This document shows, in pieces, positions 19,257 through 29,247 of a stretch of 64,000 nt of DNA (the stretch's first letter is position 1; every line of letters starts with the position of its first letter). The notes under the pieces are model-generated. The model was not told the origin of the DNA. It did not search any database and worked only from the letters and a program-made list of their open reading frames with translations. The position numbers were made by a program, and so were the translations under genes. The stretch is from AC-32 sp963821495 (lineage in GTDB: Bacteria > Actinomycetota > Thermoleophilia > Gaiellales > Gaiellaceae): positions 930,001 to 994,000 of the forward strand of contig CAWGEA010000003.1 of assembly GCA_963821495.1 (NCBI GenBank), given 5' to 3'.

Positions 19257-21771
19257 GTGCGTAGATCGCTGCTTCTGTACGAGTTCGCACGCCGATCTTC
19301 TTTAGGACGTTGCGGACGTGGACTTTCACTGTCGACTCCGACAAGAAAAGTAGCCCGGCGATCTCTCTGTTCGTCCTACCCTCGGCCAGGTGTTCTAGGA
19401 CCTCCCGCTCGCGGCGTGTGAGCCCAGCGTGTTCAATTGCCACGGCCTTCGCACCGCGTCGGGCGCCGACCCTCTCATGAGGCTCGACATCGGAGATGAT
19501 CATGACCTCCTGCAGCGCAGAGCGGATGTCGGCGAATTGAGCGACGCGACGTGGAAACCGCCGATCGAGTCGAAACGTGAAGACGAACGGATCCAACACG
19601 CCTTTACTGACCGCCGCTCGAATCCGCGGCAGGATTGGATCAAATGAGCCTGGCTGCTCCACACTAAGAAGTGCCCTCACGCTTGTGCAGAGCGCAGATG
19701 CTTCGTTCTCGCGGCTTGTGTTCTCCGCTTCCTGGAGCAGCTCGAATGCAGCCTCCGTTGACCCGCTGGTGGCAAGGGCAACGGAGCGGGTCGCCAGAAA
19801 CTCGGAGAACTGGCCGCGAGAGCCAACGTGCGGCCAGTGGGTTTCAGTGACGCGGACCGCATCTTGCGTCTCGCCGGTCAATAAGAAGAGCTTGCAGCGG
19901 CTCGTCCGCTCATTCATCTGCAGGTATGTGTCTCCGTTCCTCATCGCTGTGCGCGCGACCTCGTCGAGAAGAGCGAGTGCCTCGTCGTAGGCGGCCGTTC
20001 CCATCAGTGCGCCTGCGCGGGTCAGATAGACGTGCGCGCGGCCAAAGTTCAGATCGAACGCATTGATCTCGCGCAATGCATGATCCGATGCTGCGAGCGC
20101 GCCAGAGTAGTCTGCGGCAGCACGAAGGGCGGCGGCGTAGACATGCCAGAACGACGCGCGAACAACAGGATCCTTCGCCTCGCCCACAATGCCAGCCACC
20201 GCCTCCGTGCCCGATAGACCATAGTTCAAGGTGCCTAGGCGCGTGCCGAAGTGAAGCCGTCCATTCTGGATGCGCACGAGCTCATCTGAGCTCGAGCCGC
20301 TCATCCTCTCGAACTCACTCAGGAGCTCCGCGGCCGACTCGTCTTCTTGCTCCAGCGCGGCTAAGAAGAGCCCCCAGACTGCACGTCGTTCGTCGTCGCG
20401 GGCCGTCGCTACTTGTCGAGCTCGCTGGAAACTCGCCACTGCGCTTTCAATCGCGTCACTGAAGTACGCGCTGTTTCCCGCGAGTGAGAGCGCCTTTGAG
20501 GCAAGCGGGGATTGGTCGGCGAGTTCGGGGCCTGCGCGCTCAGCAAGCCGGCGGGCCCGCTCGTGGAAACCTTCGCGAAAGGCGAGTTCCGCGTCAGCCA
20601 GATCGAGTAGAGCGCCACTAGCACCGCGCAAGCGCCCGAACTCGACAAACGTTGAGACGGTCTTTAGGTGTCCTCGCTCGAGCAGCTCATAAAGCGATGC
20701 TTCAAGCAACTCGTCGAGTGATGCTGGCATGTCGAACTGCCGAACGACTTCAAACGCCTCGTCCCACTCGCGGTGGCCGATGAGCAGTCTGACGACCCCA
20801 TCAACGAGATCCTGGCAACGGGCATCTGGCAGTTCGAGCATCTTGCGTCGGAGGAACGCTCGCAACAGTGGGTGCATGGCAAGCACACCAGAACGCTCGT
20901 CGGTTAGGAAGCCCACTCGCGTGCCCTCCTCGATCACTCTGTTGCTCTCGCGGCCGAGCAACTCCGTTGCGCGGTGCACTGTGATCGAAGGCAACAGGCT
21001 TACTTGCGTGAGCTTCTCGCGCGCACTTTCTGCGACCGAAGTGAACAACTCCTCAGCTATGTAGTCATGAAGTTCTGGCGGGAGTTCCTCGCGATCGCGT
21101 GCTAGCGGCTTCTTGGTGTACGAAGCTAGTCCGATAATCGCGGGCCAGCCCGCAGCGAGTTCGATCAGATCGTGCATAACGGTCTGATCGACTGACCTGA
21201 GAACCAAAGCCGCCTCCTCATCGCTCATCTTCAAGGCTGCGGTATCCACCTCGAAAACGGCGCCGTAGAGGAGATCGCGCGTATTGCACCAGAGCGGTCG
21301 GCGCCGACTCGTGAGTACGAGACGCACGTTAGTGAGTGTGCGAATGCGATCGATGACATGCTCAGCGTCGGGAGTCAAGAACTGGTAGTCGTCGATCGCG
21401 AACCACGTCTGCTCGGGCCAGCCCGAAAGATCCTCGACGAGCAGATCGGCTGCTCGGACGGAGTCCTCCGCACCGCGTCGCGCATACAACCACTCGCGAA
21501 ACCGGGAGCCGACGCTCGGGATACTCCCTTCGGTTGCTTCGATGACGCCGGTACCGAGCGCGGCCATGTCGGCCGACGAGGGTCGGGCCGCATACCAGAC
21601 GTGTGGCCGCCTTGCGAGCCACTGGCGGGCGAGCGTCGTCTTCCCGTAGCCGGCAGGCGCTACGAGCATGATCACTCGTGCGGTGGTTTCGTCCAGGAGG
21701 CGCGTCAGGCGGGGCCGCTCGATGATGTGGCGGTTCGCTGCTGACGTCGCTTGTTCGTCGAGTTCGACCAT
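19207..21771 (-). CDS. Large MalT-like (LAL) LuxR transcriptional regulator
   Basis: 854-residue STAND-type regulator. An N-terminal P-loop ATPase (Walker A APAGYGKTTLARQW at residues 38-51, Walker B TWFAIDDYQFL) is followed by a winged-helix and a long helical TPR-like repeat region (about 330-780) and a C-terminal LuxR domain (LTRREREVLEHLAEGRTNREI, FLSESTVKVHVRNVLKKIG). Such proteins switch on operons when a ligand binds the sensor region. It is in the lower-GC segment and its 3' end overlaps the convergent HD-GYP gene by 50 bases. No inducer can be read from sequence. Confidence 0.93.
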   Translation of the reverse strand: MVELDEQATSAANRHIIERPRLTRLLDETTARVIMLVAPAGYGKTTLARQWLARRPHVWYAARPSSADMAALGTGVIEATEGSIPSVGSRFREWLYARRGAEDSVRAADLLVEDLSGWPEQTWFAIDDYQFLTPDAEHVIDRIRTLTNVRLVLTSRRRPLWCNTRDLLYGAVFEVDTAALKMSDEEAALVLRSVDQTVMHDLIELAAGWPAIIGLASYTKKPLARDREELPPELHDYIAEELFTSVAESAREKLTQVSLLPSITVHRATELLGRESNRVIEEGTRVGFLTDERSGVLAMHPLLRAFLRRKMLELPDARCQDLVDGVVRLLIGHREWDEAFEVVRQFDMPASLDELLEASLYELLERGHLKTVSTFVEFGRLRGASGALLDLADAELAFREGFHERARRLAERAGPELADQSPLASKALSLAGNSAYFSDAIESAVASFQRARQVATARDDERRAVWGLFLAALEQEDESAAELLSEFERMSGSSSDELVRIQNGRLHFGTRLGTLNYGLSGTEAVAGIVGEAKDPVVRASFWHVYAAALRAAADYSGALAASDHALREINAFDLNFGRAHVYLTRAGALMGTAAYDEALALLDEVARTAMRNGDTYLQMNERTSRCKLFLLTGETQDAVRVTETHWPHVGSRGQFSEFLATRSVALATSGSTEAAFELLQEAENTSRENEASALCTSVRALLSVEQPGSFDPILPRIRAAVSKGVLDPFVFTFRLDRRFPRRVAQFADIRSALQEVMIISDVEPHERVGARRGAKAVAIEHAGLTRREREVLEHLAEGRTNREIAGLLFLSESTVKVHVRNVLKKIGVRTRTEAAIYALTMRQPEAPEEPSAPD

Positions 21772-21837
21772 CGCTCGTAGGAGTTTGCGCGCTAACCCTA
21801 GAGTCGTCCCACCTCGCGGCCAAGATGTCGGGAAGCT

Positions 21838-21867
21838 CCGCGCCTGCGGCCGTGGCCGCAGGCGCGG
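21838..21867 (-). terminator. Strong hairpin after the small LuxR gene
   Basis: A 14-bp perfect stem (CCGCGCCTGCGGCC / GGCCGCAGGCGCGG) separated by two bases lies 6 bases beyond the stop of the minus-strand small LuxR gene and before the start of the large LuxR regulator. In practice the innermost pairs would open to form a loop. It fits a terminator separating the two genes. Confidence 0.7.
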
Positions 21868-21873
21868 GTGCCG

Positions 21874-22140
21874 TCAGTCCCCCGGAGCGGGTGGTCCTGC
21901 TCCGAGGCTTTGGGAGAGGGGATCGCGCCCGGTGAGCGTCCGGTACGCGCTTGGGATCTGCCGACGTCGTGCGCAGCCGAGCTTCTGCCGGAGCACGTCC
22001 GAGTGGGCCTTGGCCGTTCTCGGCGAGATGCCGAGGCGGCGCGCGACCTCGTCGTTCGAGCATCCGGCGGCGATCAGCTCGATCACCTGAAGCTGTCGTT
22101 CGGTGATCACCGGCGGCCCCTCATGCAGGACTGTGACCAT
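21874..22140 (-). CDS. Small LuxR-type helix-turn-helix protein
   Basis: 88-residue protein that is almost only a LuxR DNA-binding domain: ITERQLQVIELIAAGCSNDEV then LGISPRTAKAHSDVLRQKLG. Normal high GC distinguishes it from the adjacent lower-GC large regulator. It is divergent from the broken cyclase gene (122-base gap) and separated from the next gene by a strong hairpin. Lacking any sensor, it may act as a partner or a constitutive DNA binder. Function unknown beyond DNA binding. Confidence 0.82.
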   Translation of the reverse strand: MVTVLHEGPPVITERQLQVIELIAAGCSNDEVARRLGISPRTAKAHSDVLRQKLGCARRRQIPSAYRTLTGRDPLSQSLGAGPPAPGD

Positions 22141-22262
22141 GGCGGCGACGCTAACAACGGCCTTGATCGGTGCCTATTGACCCTACGGAGTAACTTCGGG
22201 CGTACATCAGCGGAGGTAATGCACGAGTAGAAGCGGCCCCGCTGCCGCCGTACGCTAGGCAC

Positions 22263-25200
22263 ATGCTCTGCTCGAGCTGCTCGGCTGAGAACCGGTCCGG
22301 GGCGCGCTTCTGCAACTCGTGCGGAGCCCCACTCGACGCGGCTGCGCCGCCCGCGCGTGAGGAGCGAAAGGTCGTCACCGTGCTGTTCGCCGACCTCGTC
22401 GGGTTCACCGCGCGCGCCGAGCAGCTCGACCCGGAGGACGTCCGCGCGCTGCTCGCTCCGTACCACGCGTACCTGCGAGAGGAGCTCGAGCGCTTCGGCG
22501 GCACCGTCGAGAAGTTCATCGGCGATGCGGTGATGGCGCTCTTCGGCGCGCCGACGGCACACGAGGACGATCTGGAGCGCGCCGTCCGTGCCGCGCTCGC
22601 GATTCGCGACTGGGCGAATGAGCAGGACGCGCTGCAAGTGCGGATCGCGGTCAACAGCGGCGAGGCCTCGTCGCACTCGATGCGCGGGCGGCCGAGGGCG
22701 AGGGCATGGCCGCCGGCGACGACGTCAACACCGCGGCACGGCTCCAGAGTGCGGCCCCGGTGAACGGCGTGCTCGTCGGAGAGACAACCTACCGCGCGAC
22801 GAGGCAGACGATGAGTACCGCGAGGCCGAGCGCGTCGAGGCGAAGGGCAAGTCCGAGCCGATCCGCGTCTGGGAGGCGCTCGAGGCGGTCGCGGATCGGT
22901 GTTGACCTCGTCGAGATGCGCTCTCCCTCGTCGGGCGCGAGCGCGAGCTCGACGCGTTGCGCGATGCCTCGAGCGGGCGCGGTCGCAGCGGCAGCTCAGC
23001 TCGTCACCCTCGTCGGCGTCCCCGGAATCGGCAAGTCGCGGCTTGTCCAGGAGCTCTTCGGCGTCGTCGAAGCGGAGCCCGACTTCACCACCTGGCGGCA
23101 GGGCCGGTCACTCCCGTACGGCGAGGGTGTCAGCTTCTGGGCGCTCGCGGAGATCGTGAAGGGGCAGGCGGGGATGCTCGAGTCGGACTCGGAAGAGGAG
23201 GCCTCGCGCAAGTTGGCGGAGGCCGTGCAGGAGGTCGCGCATGACGCGGGCGAGGTCGACTGGATGGCTTCGCGGCTGCGGAGCTTGGTCGGGCTGCAGG
23301 CCGAGGAGCAGGCGAGAGCGTCGCAGAGCGAGAGCTTCTCGGCCTGGCGAAGCTTCCTCGAGGCGCTCGCCGACGAGCGACCGGTGGTGCTCGTGTTCGA
23401 AGACCTGCACTGGGCTGATGACGGCCTCCTGGACTTCGTCGACCAGCTCGTGGAGTGGGCGCGCTCGGCACCGATCCTCGTCCTCTGCACCGCGCGGCCC
23501 GAGCTGCTCGAGCGCAGGCCCGGCTGGGGCGGAGGGAAGGCGAACGCTTCGACGATCTCGCTGCCACCCCTGGCGGACGAGGAGACGGCGCGGCTCCTCT
23601 CGACCCTGCTCGAGAGACCGGTGCTCGCGGCCGAGACGCAGGCCGAGCTGCTAGCGCGCGCGGCCGGCAACCCGCTCTACGCCGAGCAGTTCGCGAGGAT
23701 GCTGGCCGAGCGCGGCTCGCTGGAGGAACTGGCGCTGCCCGAGACCGTGCAGGGCATCATCGCCGCGCGGCTCGACCACCTCTCGGAGGCGGAGAAGGCG
23801 CTCCTCCAGGACGCGGCGGTCGTCGGGAAGGTCTTCTGGCTCGGGGCCGTCTGCGCGGCGGATGGCCGGGCCGAGGCGGAAGAGGCGCTGCTGCGGCTGG
23901 AGCGCAAGGAGCTTGTGCAACGCGCGCGCAGGTCGTCGGTCGAGGGAGAGGCCGAGTATGCGTTCCGGCACCTGCTCGTTCGCGACGTCGCGTACGGGCA
24001 GATCCCGCGCGCCGCGCGCGCCGTCAAGCACCTGGCCGCGGCTGAGTGGGTCCAAGCGCTCGGCCGGGCCGAGGACCACGCGGAGATGCTCGCCTCGCAC
24101 TACTCGCGGGCGCTCGAGTACTCGCGCGCTGCGGGTCGCGAGGATGGCGAGCTCGTCACTCGCGCACGCCGGGCGCTACGCGACGCGGGCGAGCGCGCGG
24201 CGTCGCTCCAGGCGTGGAGCCCGGCGGCCGGCTTCTACGAGGAGGCGCTCGGGCTCTGGCCCGAGACGGATTCGGAGTTCGCCGCCGTCCAGTTTCGGTG
24301 CGGAGAGGCACGCTTCTACCGCGACGGGACCGGGCTCGATCTGGTGCAGGCAGGCGTCGAGGGCCTCGCGGCCAGGGCGGAACCGGAAATCGCCGGCCAA
24401 GCAGCCGTAATCGCCGCGCGCATCCACTGGCTGGTCGGTGACCTCGACCACGACAATGCCTATGGGGAGCTTGCTCTCCGCCTCGTGGGCGACCGCCAGG
24501 ATTCCGCCGCGCGCGTCGGCGCCCTCACCCGGCCCGTCGCTCGGCAGGGATTCGACGGCCGCTTCGAGGCCGTGATCGAACAGGCGAACAAGGTGCTGCC
24601 CGACGCCGAGCGGCTCGGGCTCTTCGCGGAGCAGGTCCGGCTCCTCAATCTGCGCGCGGACTCGAAGGTTGCGCTGGGGGACGACGAGGGCTTCGCCGAT
24701 TTTGCGCAGGCGATCGCGCTGGCCTCCGAGATGAGGCTCTACGAGCAGCTGCAATCGACGTTGAACAACAAGTCGGCGCGAGAGATCGATCTCGGTCGCC
24801 TCGAAGAAGCCCAGAAGACGCTTCTGGAGCTGGAGGCGAACCTCGAGCGGTATTCGACGGATCACGAGGTACGGTGGGTGCGCGAGATCGACTCCGAGAT
24901 GGCCTACACGGGCGGTCGGTGGCACGAGGCGCTGCCGATTCTCGACAGGTTCCTCGCCGAGTCCGAGGCCGGGGCTCCGCACTACCTCGACTCCGTCGTT
25001 CACAGCACTCGCGCGCTGATTCGTCGGGCGACCGGAGATCGCCACGGCGCGCTCGAGGACTCTGAGAAGGCGCTCGAGAGTGCCCGTCGCACCCGGGGAG
25101 GCCCAGCTCGTCGGCCTGGCTACCGTCTGTCGCGCCGCAGCTCTGCTCGACGAGGGCCGTACCGCCGAGGCTCTCTTACTCGCTCGCGAGGCGCTCGACC

Positions 25201-25556
25201 TGGAGAACCTCGTCCTCAACGACTTCATGGTCGTCGAGGCGGCGTGGGTGATGCTCGATCTGGGCCTGACTGAGGCGTATCTCGCGTGGCTCACGAGGAA
25301 GTCTGGTTTTGCGTGGGCGCGCGCAGCCGAGCTCATCTGCACGGGCGACCTACGCGGGGCGGCCGAGGTGCTCGAGCGGATCCGCTTTCGCCCAGGGGAA
25401 GCGCAAGCCCGGCTCCGCGTGGCGAGAGCGCTTGTCGAGGAGGGCCGCCGCGGCGAGGCGGACGCCGAACTCCAGCGATCCCTCGGGTTCTGGCGAGAGG
25501 TGGGTGCGACGCGCTACGTGCGCGATGGCGAGGCGCTTCTCGCCGCCTCCGCCTGA
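22263..25556 (+). pseudogene. Class III cyclase / AAA ATPase / TPR regulator, multiply frameshifted
   Basis: Relative of the intact gene at 52652. Pieces read in order: zinc ribbon (CSSC...FCNSCG), class III cyclase domain (VVTVLFADLVGFTA, EKFIGDAVMALFGAP), P-loop ATPase (LVTLVGVPGIGKSRLV) and a TPR-like helical tail. The reading frame must change near 22667, 22812, 22895, 22926, 22968, 22995 and 25095. Between these points the three frames give consecutive conserved pieces (MAAGDDVNTAARLQ; EAERVEAKGKSEPIRVWEA; LVGRERELDALRD). Most slips look like loss of one base in short C-rich stretches; the last is an extra G in a G run. The ATPase and most TPR (about 23000-25080) are intact. Its last 43 bases overlap the convergent deaminase gene. 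Confidence 0.85.
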
Positions 25557-26542
25557 ACGAAGCTCGACTCGTGCCCGCGGCGGTTCGCCTCTGCGAGCTC
25601 GTTCGCGCTCAGCGCGCCGATCCGCTCGAGCAGCTCGAACTCGTCCCGCAGGTGCGTCCGCATCATCTCGGGCCCGTCGGTGGCGATCGTGAACGGCACA
25701 CCGTTCTCGATGAAGGCGCGGAAGGTCTCGCGCACCGCGTCCTCGTCCGCCAGCGCGCGCGTGAGCAGGTTCGAGGTCGGGCAGATCTCGAGCACGATCT
25801 CCTGCTCGCGGATCGCCGACATCAGCTCCGGGTTGCGGGCGGCGAGGATGCCGTGGCCGATGCGGTCGGGGCGCAGGTGCTCGACGACCTCGCCGATCTC
25901 GGTGTCGCCGTGCTCCGCACCCTCCTCGCCCACGTGGATCGTCACGCCGAGGCCGGCGTTGCGCGCCTCCTCGACGAGCGGCGCGAGGTCGCGGTAGGGA
26001 TAGCGCTCGCCGCCGGGGCGCGGGCCGGCGATGTCGACCCCGACAATCCCGCGCGGCGCGTAGCGGATCGCTTTCTCGACGATGATCGCGTTCTGGCGCT
26101 CGTCGAAGGTGCGGTCCATCATCAGGATCAAGCCGGCGCGCACATTCGGGTACTCGAGGCTCGCGCGGTCGAGGCCGCGGATCGCGGCCATGATGATGTG
26201 GTCGAGGTCGCGCTCGCCGCCGCGGTTCCGCTTCATCGGGTTGAAGCGGAGCTCGAGCGTCGTGATGTGCTGCGAGCGGTACGCGCCGCCGATCGCAGCA
26301 TGCACCGAGCGCTCGACCGCGAGCGGGCTCGACTGGATCAGCTCCGTCCAGTGGTAGATCTGGTCGAGGGCGTCGAGCGAGTCGACCCGGCGTGGGTCGG
26401 CGATGGTCACGAGCCGGTCGAACTCCCAGTAGTCCTTGACCGGGAGCGCGATCCCCTGCTCGTGCGCAAGGCTCCACATGATCTCCGAGGCGACCGATGC
26501 GCCGAGGTGCGTGTGGAGCTCGGCGAGTCCGCCTTCGATCAC
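25514..26542 (-). CDS. Adenosine/AMP deaminase-family hydrolase
   Basis: 342-residue metal-dependent deaminase of the adenosine deaminase fold. The Zn-binding HTHLG is at the N-terminus (LAELHTHLGASVASE), with the catalytic region VTIHVGEEGAEHGD, the EICPTSNLLT motif and the metal Asp in TIATDGPEMM. These are the four classical ADA motifs. It likely deaminates adenosine or a related 6-aminopurine or modified nucleoside for purine salvage. The GTG start at 26542 gives the usual length. The 3' end overlaps the broken cyclase gene, so the last residues are unreliable as a family feature. Several ADA-like subfamilies have other substrates. Confidence 0.9.
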   Translation of the reverse strand: MIEGGLAELHTHLGASVASEIMWSLAHEQGIALPVKDYWEFDRLVTIADPRRVDSLDALDQIYHWTELIQSSPLAVERSVHAAIGGAYRSQHITTLELRFNPMKRNRGGERDLDHIIMAAIRGLDRASLEYPNVRAGLILMMDRTFDERQNAIIVEKAIRYAPRGIVGVDIAGPRPGGERYPYRDLAPLVEEARNAGLGVTIHVGEEGAEHGDTEIGEVVEHLRPDRIGHGILAARNPELMSAIREQEIVLEICPTSNLLTRALADEDAVRETFRAFIENGVPFTIATDGPEMMRTHLRDEFELLERIGALSANELAEANRRGHESSFVQAEAARSASPSRT

Positions 26543-26551
26543 GGCGTCAGT

Positions 26552-28234
26552 CTAGAGCCGGTGGGCGCGGCCGAGCCTGAGCCACCACCAGCCGGCACCG
26601 AGCTGCAGCAGCGAGATCAGCAGGAGCGGGAGCGCGAGCAGCGCCGGCAGCACGACGTCGAAGAGCGCGATCGCGATCGGCCTCACGAACGCCCTCTCGG
26701 AGCTCGCGTAGATCACGAGCGCGCCGAGCGTGGCCAGGCCCGCGAGGTAGAGCGCCGTGCCGTGCGGGGTGAGCAGGAGCCAGAGGCCCCACGCCGCGGC
26801 GCCCACTCCTGCGAGCAGGAGCAGGAGCGTGAGCGGCATCAGGCCCGGCGTCATGCGCGCCGGCTTGAGGAAGCGCTCCTTGGAGCCGTGCAGGAGCTTG
26901 AGGAAGTGTTTTCCCGGCTGGGCAAGGTGCTCGGCGACGACCTCGAACGGCCACTCGCGGTCCGGCCCGGGGGTGCCGAGCGCGGCGAGCTCGTTCCGGG
27001 CCGGGACGATCTTGGCGGTGAGCTGGTACGCATCGGCCATCAGCGCCCAGGCCTCGACCTCGCAGAACGCGTCGAGGTCGGTGCGGACCTGGGCGAGCGC
27101 GCGCTGGACGTCCTCGACGACGCCGAAGTCCGTCGACTCGATCGTCGCCTCACGTTCCGCGACCCGGCCGCCTGGGGTGCGCTCGCGGGCGGGGAGGCCC
27201 GTCTGGAGGTGCATGAAGCCGACGGAGCCGCCAAGGCGCAGCAGCTGCAGCAGGCGCTCCTCGCGCTCGGCGTCGCCGTAGATCGAGATCACCCGTCCGA
27301 GCACGGCGGGCAGGCGGGTCGAGGGCCGCGCGAGGTCGGGCATCTGGCCGGAGCCGTCGCTGATGATCCAGTGGGAGCAGTCCCGGTCGAGCAGGCCCTC
27401 GACGCCCTGGTTGTCATGGACGCCGCCGTCGACGAGCTCGACCGTCAGGTCGTCGAAGAGGCCGGGCACGACCATCGGCGGAAAACCGCCCGGGAAGCAC
27501 GCGGACGACGCCACCGCGCCGCCGAGGGGGAAGTCGCGGCAGGCCTCGGGCAGGTCGTCCCACCTCGTCCGCTTCAGGATCGCGTTCTTGTCCACGTCCT
27601 CGCGGGCCGACTGGTCGCGGGTTCCCTGGCGCGGAGGCTCGCCCATGTACATGGCCTCGAAGCGCCAGTTGTGGCCGGTGTTCAGCGTCGTCGCCTCCAG
27701 CAACAGGATCGGGACCGGCGAGTTGCGGCGCCGGTTCTCGACGTCTGGGTCGAACGCGCCCTCGAAGCCCTTCGGCGCGATCAGCAGGTCGCGCATCGCG
27801 ATCCGGCCCCCGCGCCTGGGCCGATCGCCCCACGCCCGCGAGTAGAACCGCTGCTCGTAGAGCTCGCCGACGCGGTCGGTTCGTGAGTAGCTCGGCACCG
27901 CCATCTGGAAGTTCTTCAGCGGGTTCGCCCAGCCGGACCCGCGGACGTTCGACGCGGCGGCCTCGCGGTACTCGCTCTCGACGGCTCGCACGAGCGCGAC
28001 GTAGTCGGCGTCGATGATCTCGGCGTCCTCCTTCGACTCGAGCAGGTTCTTGACGTGCAGGTAGTAGAGGGCGCCGACGATCGAGCCGCCCGAGACGGTC
28101 GAGATCACCTGGATCGGCCGCAGCAGCCCGAGCTCGGCGAGCCGGGCGAGCACGCCGATGTGGAAGAACGCCGCGCGATGCCCGCCCCCCGAGAGGGCGA
28201 GGCCGAGCTTCGGGTGTCCCCGTTCCTCGGTCAC
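26552..28234 (-). CDS. Patatin-like phospholipase with C-terminal membrane segments
   Basis: About 560 residues from GTG 28234. The N-terminus carries the oxyanion loop LGLALSGGGHRAAFFHIGVL and nucleophile motif STVSGGSIVGALYY (Ser in SGGS, closer to the cytosolic-PLA2 style than to GTSAG). The dyad Asp is in ELVDGGVHDNQGVEG. It should hydrolyse acyl esters of membrane lipids. The last roughly 110 residues hold three or four hydrophobic segments (MPLTLLLLLAGVGAAAWGLW and others), suggesting membrane anchoring. The frame stays open upstream, but the family N-terminus begins just after the chosen start. It is divergent from the PAS-LuxR regulator. Confidence 0.88.
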   Translation of the reverse strand: MTEERGHPKLGLALSGGGHRAAFFHIGVLARLAELGLLRPIQVISTVSGGSIVGALYYLHVKNLLESKEDAEIIDADYVALVRAVESEYREAAASNVRGSGWANPLKNFQMAVPSYSRTDRVGELYEQRFYSRAWGDRPRRGGRIAMRDLLIAPKGFEGAFDPDVENRRRNSPVPILLLEATTLNTGHNWRFEAMYMGEPPRQGTRDQSAREDVDKNAILKRTRWDDLPEACRDFPLGGAVASSACFPGGFPPMVVPGLFDDLTVELVDGGVHDNQGVEGLLDRDCSHWIISDGSGQMPDLARPSTRLPAVLGRVISIYGDAEREERLLQLLRLGGSVGFMHLQTGLPARERTPGGRVAEREATIESTDFGVVEDVQRALAQVRTDLDAFCEVEAWALMADAYQLTAKIVPARNELAALGTPGPDREWPFEVVAEHLAQPGKHFLKLLHGSKERFLKPARMTPGLMPLTLLLLLAGVGAAAWGLWLLLTPHGTALYLAGLATLGALVIYASSERAFVRPIAIALFDVVLPALLALPLLLISLLQLGAGWWWLRLGRAHRL

Positions 28235-28310
28235 TGGCGGCGCCGGGGACCATACGCTCCGTTCGAGTGCGGGTCTACCTGCGAACCGGTGCGTGTGCTG
28301 CCGCGCCACT

Positions 28311-28326
28311 TGACCCACGCGGGTCA
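28311..28326. promoter_or_regulatory. Inverted repeat in divergent intergenic region
   Basis: TGACCC-ACGC-GGGTCA forms a perfect 6-bp inverted repeat with a 4-base spacer, upstream of both the patatin-like gene and the PAS-LuxR regulator. It could be an operator. No promoter boxes were identified with confidence around it. Confidence 0.4.
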
Positions 28327-28460
28327 TGACATCGGGTGCGGTCGGCTGGCAAGCTCGCTCGCGAGCAAGGGCCGGCAGGGGTGTGCCCACACCTTCCCCC
28401 CCGCGGCCGCTTCCGCGGAAGCGCACCCACGGGAACCTCGTCCGGCCCGAGCCCATGTCC

Positions 28461-28490
28461 TACCGGCCGCCCACGGCGGGGCGGCCGGTA
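28461..28490 (+). promoter_or_regulatory. Long stem-loop in the leader of the PAS-LuxR gene
   Basis: A perfect 12-bp stem (TACCGGCCGCCC / GGGCGGCCGGTA) with a 6-base loop lies 26 bases before the ATG at 28517. It may be an attenuator or a terminator of upstream transcription. Arm and loop sequence resemble the hairpin at 719-745, and both loci carry the 13-mer CACCCACGGGAAC upstream. Confidence 0.5.
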
Positions 28491-28516
28491 GACGTTTGTG
28501 AGGGAATGCCGAGCCG

Positions 28517-29141
28517 ATGACAACCTCCGACCTCGTCACGCTCGACCTTCCCGGAGCGGTCGAAGACCTGGCCGCGCCCGGCGTACGTGATCGACCGCGA
28601 CGGCCGCTTCAGCTGGGTGAACGGCGCGTACCTGGAGATCTTCGGCGACCTGCGCGGGCGGTCGTTCGTCGAGTACGTCGCTCCGGAGCACCGCCAGCTT
28701 GCGCGGACGAACTTCACGCGCAAGGTCGTGGGCAAGACGACCAAGATCTTCGACCTGACGGTCCTCGACCGGAACGGCAGCCGGATCACGGTGCGGATCA
28801 CCTCGGCTCCCCTCCGTCGCGGCGGACAGGTCGTGGGGATCTTCGGGATCGCGGTTCCGCTCTCGCACGCCTCTACTCCGGAGCGCTCGCCCCTCGACGA
28901 CCTCACCCCTCGGCAGAACGAGGTTCTCTGGCTCCTCGCCGAGGGTCTCGAGACACCCGCGATCGCCCGGCGGCTCGGCGTCGCCGAGGAGACGGCACGC
29001 AATCACATCCGCGCGCTGCTGCGGGCGGCGGGTGCCCACTCGCGGCTCGAGGCGGTGTTGATGGGGCTGCGCAGCGGGGTGATCAGCTGGGACTTGACCC
29101 GGCCGGATCAACAGACCTCGGAGGCCGCGGCCGACGAATGA
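28517..29141 (+). CDS. PAS domain LuxR-type regulator, probably frameshifted near its start
   Basis: One-component regulator: a PAS sensor (IDRDGRFSWVNGAYLEIFGD through GGQVVGIFGIAVPL) and a C-terminal LuxR DNA-binding domain (LTPRQNEVLWLLAEGLETPAI, RLGVAEETARNHIRALLRA). From ATG 28517 the frame reads a plausible start (MTTSDLVTLDLPGAVEDLA) but then leaves the PAS frame. Removing one G near 28574 would join it to RPAYVIDRDGRF, a typical PAS opening. Without that correction the first usable start is GTG 28587, which cuts the first PAS strand. A strong hairpin precedes the gene. The signal sensed is unknown. Confidence 0.82.
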
Positions 29142-29247
29142 CGCAGGCCGCGGCGAGATGCTCGCCGCACTCTGCGGGGCCGATCCGCCGGAATCCGCTC
29201 GGGAGACGCCGCGGCCCGCTCCATCGCTCCGTCAGAATCACCGCCCG

